From Paramesorhizobium deserti (GTDB lineage Bacteria; Pseudomonadota; Alphaproteobacteria; Rhizobiales; Rhizobiaceae), in NCBI RefSeq assembly GCF_001558695.1, contig NZ_LNTU01000034.1, forward strand, positions 186,001 through 250,000: a DNA stretch of 64,000 nucleotides, written 5' to 3'. Shown here one piece after another: positions 63,160 through 64,000 of this stretch. The position numbers and the translations under genes were made by a program. Each line of letters opens with the position of its first letter. The first letter of the stretch is position 1. The notes below the pieces were generated by a model that saw only the letters and a list, made by a program, of their open reading frames with translations, did no database searches and was not told the DNA's origin.

Positions 63160-64000
63160 CTACTCCGCCGCTGGAGCCTTGACGTCTTGCTGCGCCGGCG
63201 GCACCGCATGGATACCAGCGGCACGGAAATCGAGATCACGGCTTATGAGCCGCTCCACCCCCGCCGAAGCATCGGCCAGGATCTGACGGTATCCGGTGAT
63301 CGAACGGGCAAAGACGTTATAGATAACCACCGCCGGAATAGCAGCCACCAGCCCGATCGCCGTGGCAAGCAACGCCTCCGCGATGCCGGGTGCGACGACT
63401 GCAAGATTGGTCGTTTGTGCTTCGGAGATGCCGATGAAGGAGTTCATGATGCCCCACACCGTGCCGAACAGGCCGACGAACGGGGCGGTCGAGCCGATCG
63501 TTGCAAGCACGCCGGTTCCCTTGGTCATGCGCCGTCCGGCGCCCGCCTCGATGCGCGACAGGCGCGAGGCGACGCGTTCTTTCAACCCTTCACCGCTGCC
63601 CTTGATCGCACCCGACGAAAGCCGGACTTCCTCTTCCGCCGCGCGCACGAGCAGCGCGCCCGCGCCCTTGCGTCCGTGCAATACGCGGACTGCGTCGTTG
63701 AGGCTCCTCGCCTCGGTGATTTCCTTCAATGCGCGCTTCGCCATAACCTTGGCGCCGGCAAGCTCCAGCGATTTGGCGAGCCAGACCGTCCAAGTGACGA
63801 GCGACGCGAAGGCGAGGCCGAGCATGACGGCTTTGACCACCCAGTCAGCTGCCATGAACATGCCCCAAGGCGAAAGATCGTGCGGCAACGTCAATTCAAT
63901 GCTTTGATCCCGGCCATCGGTCGTGGCCTCCCCTATCGCCTGGTCCGGCATGTCGGCCGGCTGGCCCGTCTGGGGCGCCGCAGGCTGGGTGGCGGGTTGG
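63160..64000 (-). CDS. exbB: Biopolymer transport protein ExbB (5' end outside the window)
   Basis: At least 280 residues of the proton-channel protein of the Ton motor. Three membrane segments are visible: WVVKAVMLGLAFASLVTWTV, GVLATIGSTAPFVGLFGTVW and AEALLATAIGLVAAIPAVVI, with the conserved GTVWGIMNSF loop. The reading frame is still open at 64000: Pro/Gln-rich codons (PATQPAAPQTGQPAD) run upstream of an internal ATG at 63951. Long Pro-rich N-termini with a signal sequence occur in alphaproteobacterial ExbB, so the true start is probably beyond the window. Confidence 0.93.
   Translation of the reverse strand, partial: QPATQPAAPQTGQPADMPDQAIGEATTDGRDQSIELTLPHDLSPWGMFMAADWVVKAVMLGLAFASLVTWTVWLAKSLELAGAKVMAKRALKEITEARSLNDAVRVLHGRKGAGALLVRAAEEEVRLSSGAIKGSGEGLKERVASRLSRIEAGAGRRMTKGTGVLATIGSTAPFVGLFGTVWGIMNSFIGISEAQTTNLAVVAPGIAEALLATAIGLVAAIPAVVIYNVFARSITGYRQILADASAGVERLISRDLDFRAAGIHAVPPAQQDVKAPAAE

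Overview
The window looks like chromosomal DNA of an alphaproteobacterium of the order Hyphomicrobiales (Rhizobiales), probably near Brucella/Ochrobactrum or the Phyllobacteriaceae. The grounds are the high G+C coding sequence with tightly packed genes, Zur-box and Irr-box (ICE) operators of rhizobial type, a membrane-bound ferritin (MbfA) gene, several TRAP transporters, and typical rhizobial intergenic palindromic repeats. The genus is an inference; no rRNA gene is present. There is no insertion sequence, prophage, integrase or CRISPR array. Most of the window is ordinary metabolic and transport chromosome.

Layout. 1-3 kb: TRAP transporter large permease (its partner genes lie before the window) facing a TRAP binding protein. 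3-8.3 kb: class I glutamine amidotransferase, secreted inhibitor-like protein, 2-hydroxyacid dehydrogenase with LacI regulator, MarR regulator, creatininase-family amidohydrolase. 8.3-10.6 kb: zinc-regulated COG0523 GTPase with a WD40 protein behind a Zur box. 10.6-14.1 kb: PLP dehydratase, two paralogous ArsR regulators, endonuclease III-like glycosylase, Old Yellow Enzyme. 14.2-16.5 kb: Tex. 16.8-23.7 kb: an overlapping five-gene operon (binding protein, fused permease, ATPase, metallo-beta-lactamase-fold hydrolase, SurE-type phosphatase) divergent from a SorC regulator; this is the best candidate for an undescribed system. 24.2-29.6 kb: a lysine/pipecolate catabolic cluster (pipecolate oxidase-like, LysR, 2-oxoadipate dioxygenase HglS, ALDH7-type dehydrogenase). 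29.6-33.7 kb: a split XdhC pair and a polar amino-acid ABC importer. 33.9-37.4 kb: NfeD, slipin, PPi-type phosphofructokinase. 37.5-41 kb: a complete TRAP transporter with a 55-residue membrane protein. 41-44.8 kb: a MacB-like ABC exporter with adaptor, divergent from a TetR regulator over a perfect palindrome.

44.9-51.4 kb: VOC protein, tRNA-Leu(CAA), YqaA/VTT-domain protein, DsbB, HNH nuclease with an extreme Shine-Dalgarno and TTG start, AlkA-like glycosylase, GluQRS, hydantoinase A-like protein. 51.4-58.4 kb: malate synthase G, XRE-cupin regulator with two GNAT acetyltransferases, Irr-box-controlled mbfA, an AT-rich cupin gene, a DUF6356-like protein, an Lrp regulator, dUTPase. 58.5-64 kb: MacA/MacB exporter and tonB-exbD-exbB, the last running off the window.

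How they work together. Several sets form sensible units: zinc starvation (Zur box, COG0523 GTPase, WD40); iron (Irr box and mbfA; Ton energy module); lysine/pipecolate breakdown to 2-hydroxyglutarate; and the SorC-governed import-and-hydrolyse operon, whose parts suggest uptake of a phosphorylated compound. Functional statements come from recognised motifs and gene order; no database search was possible.
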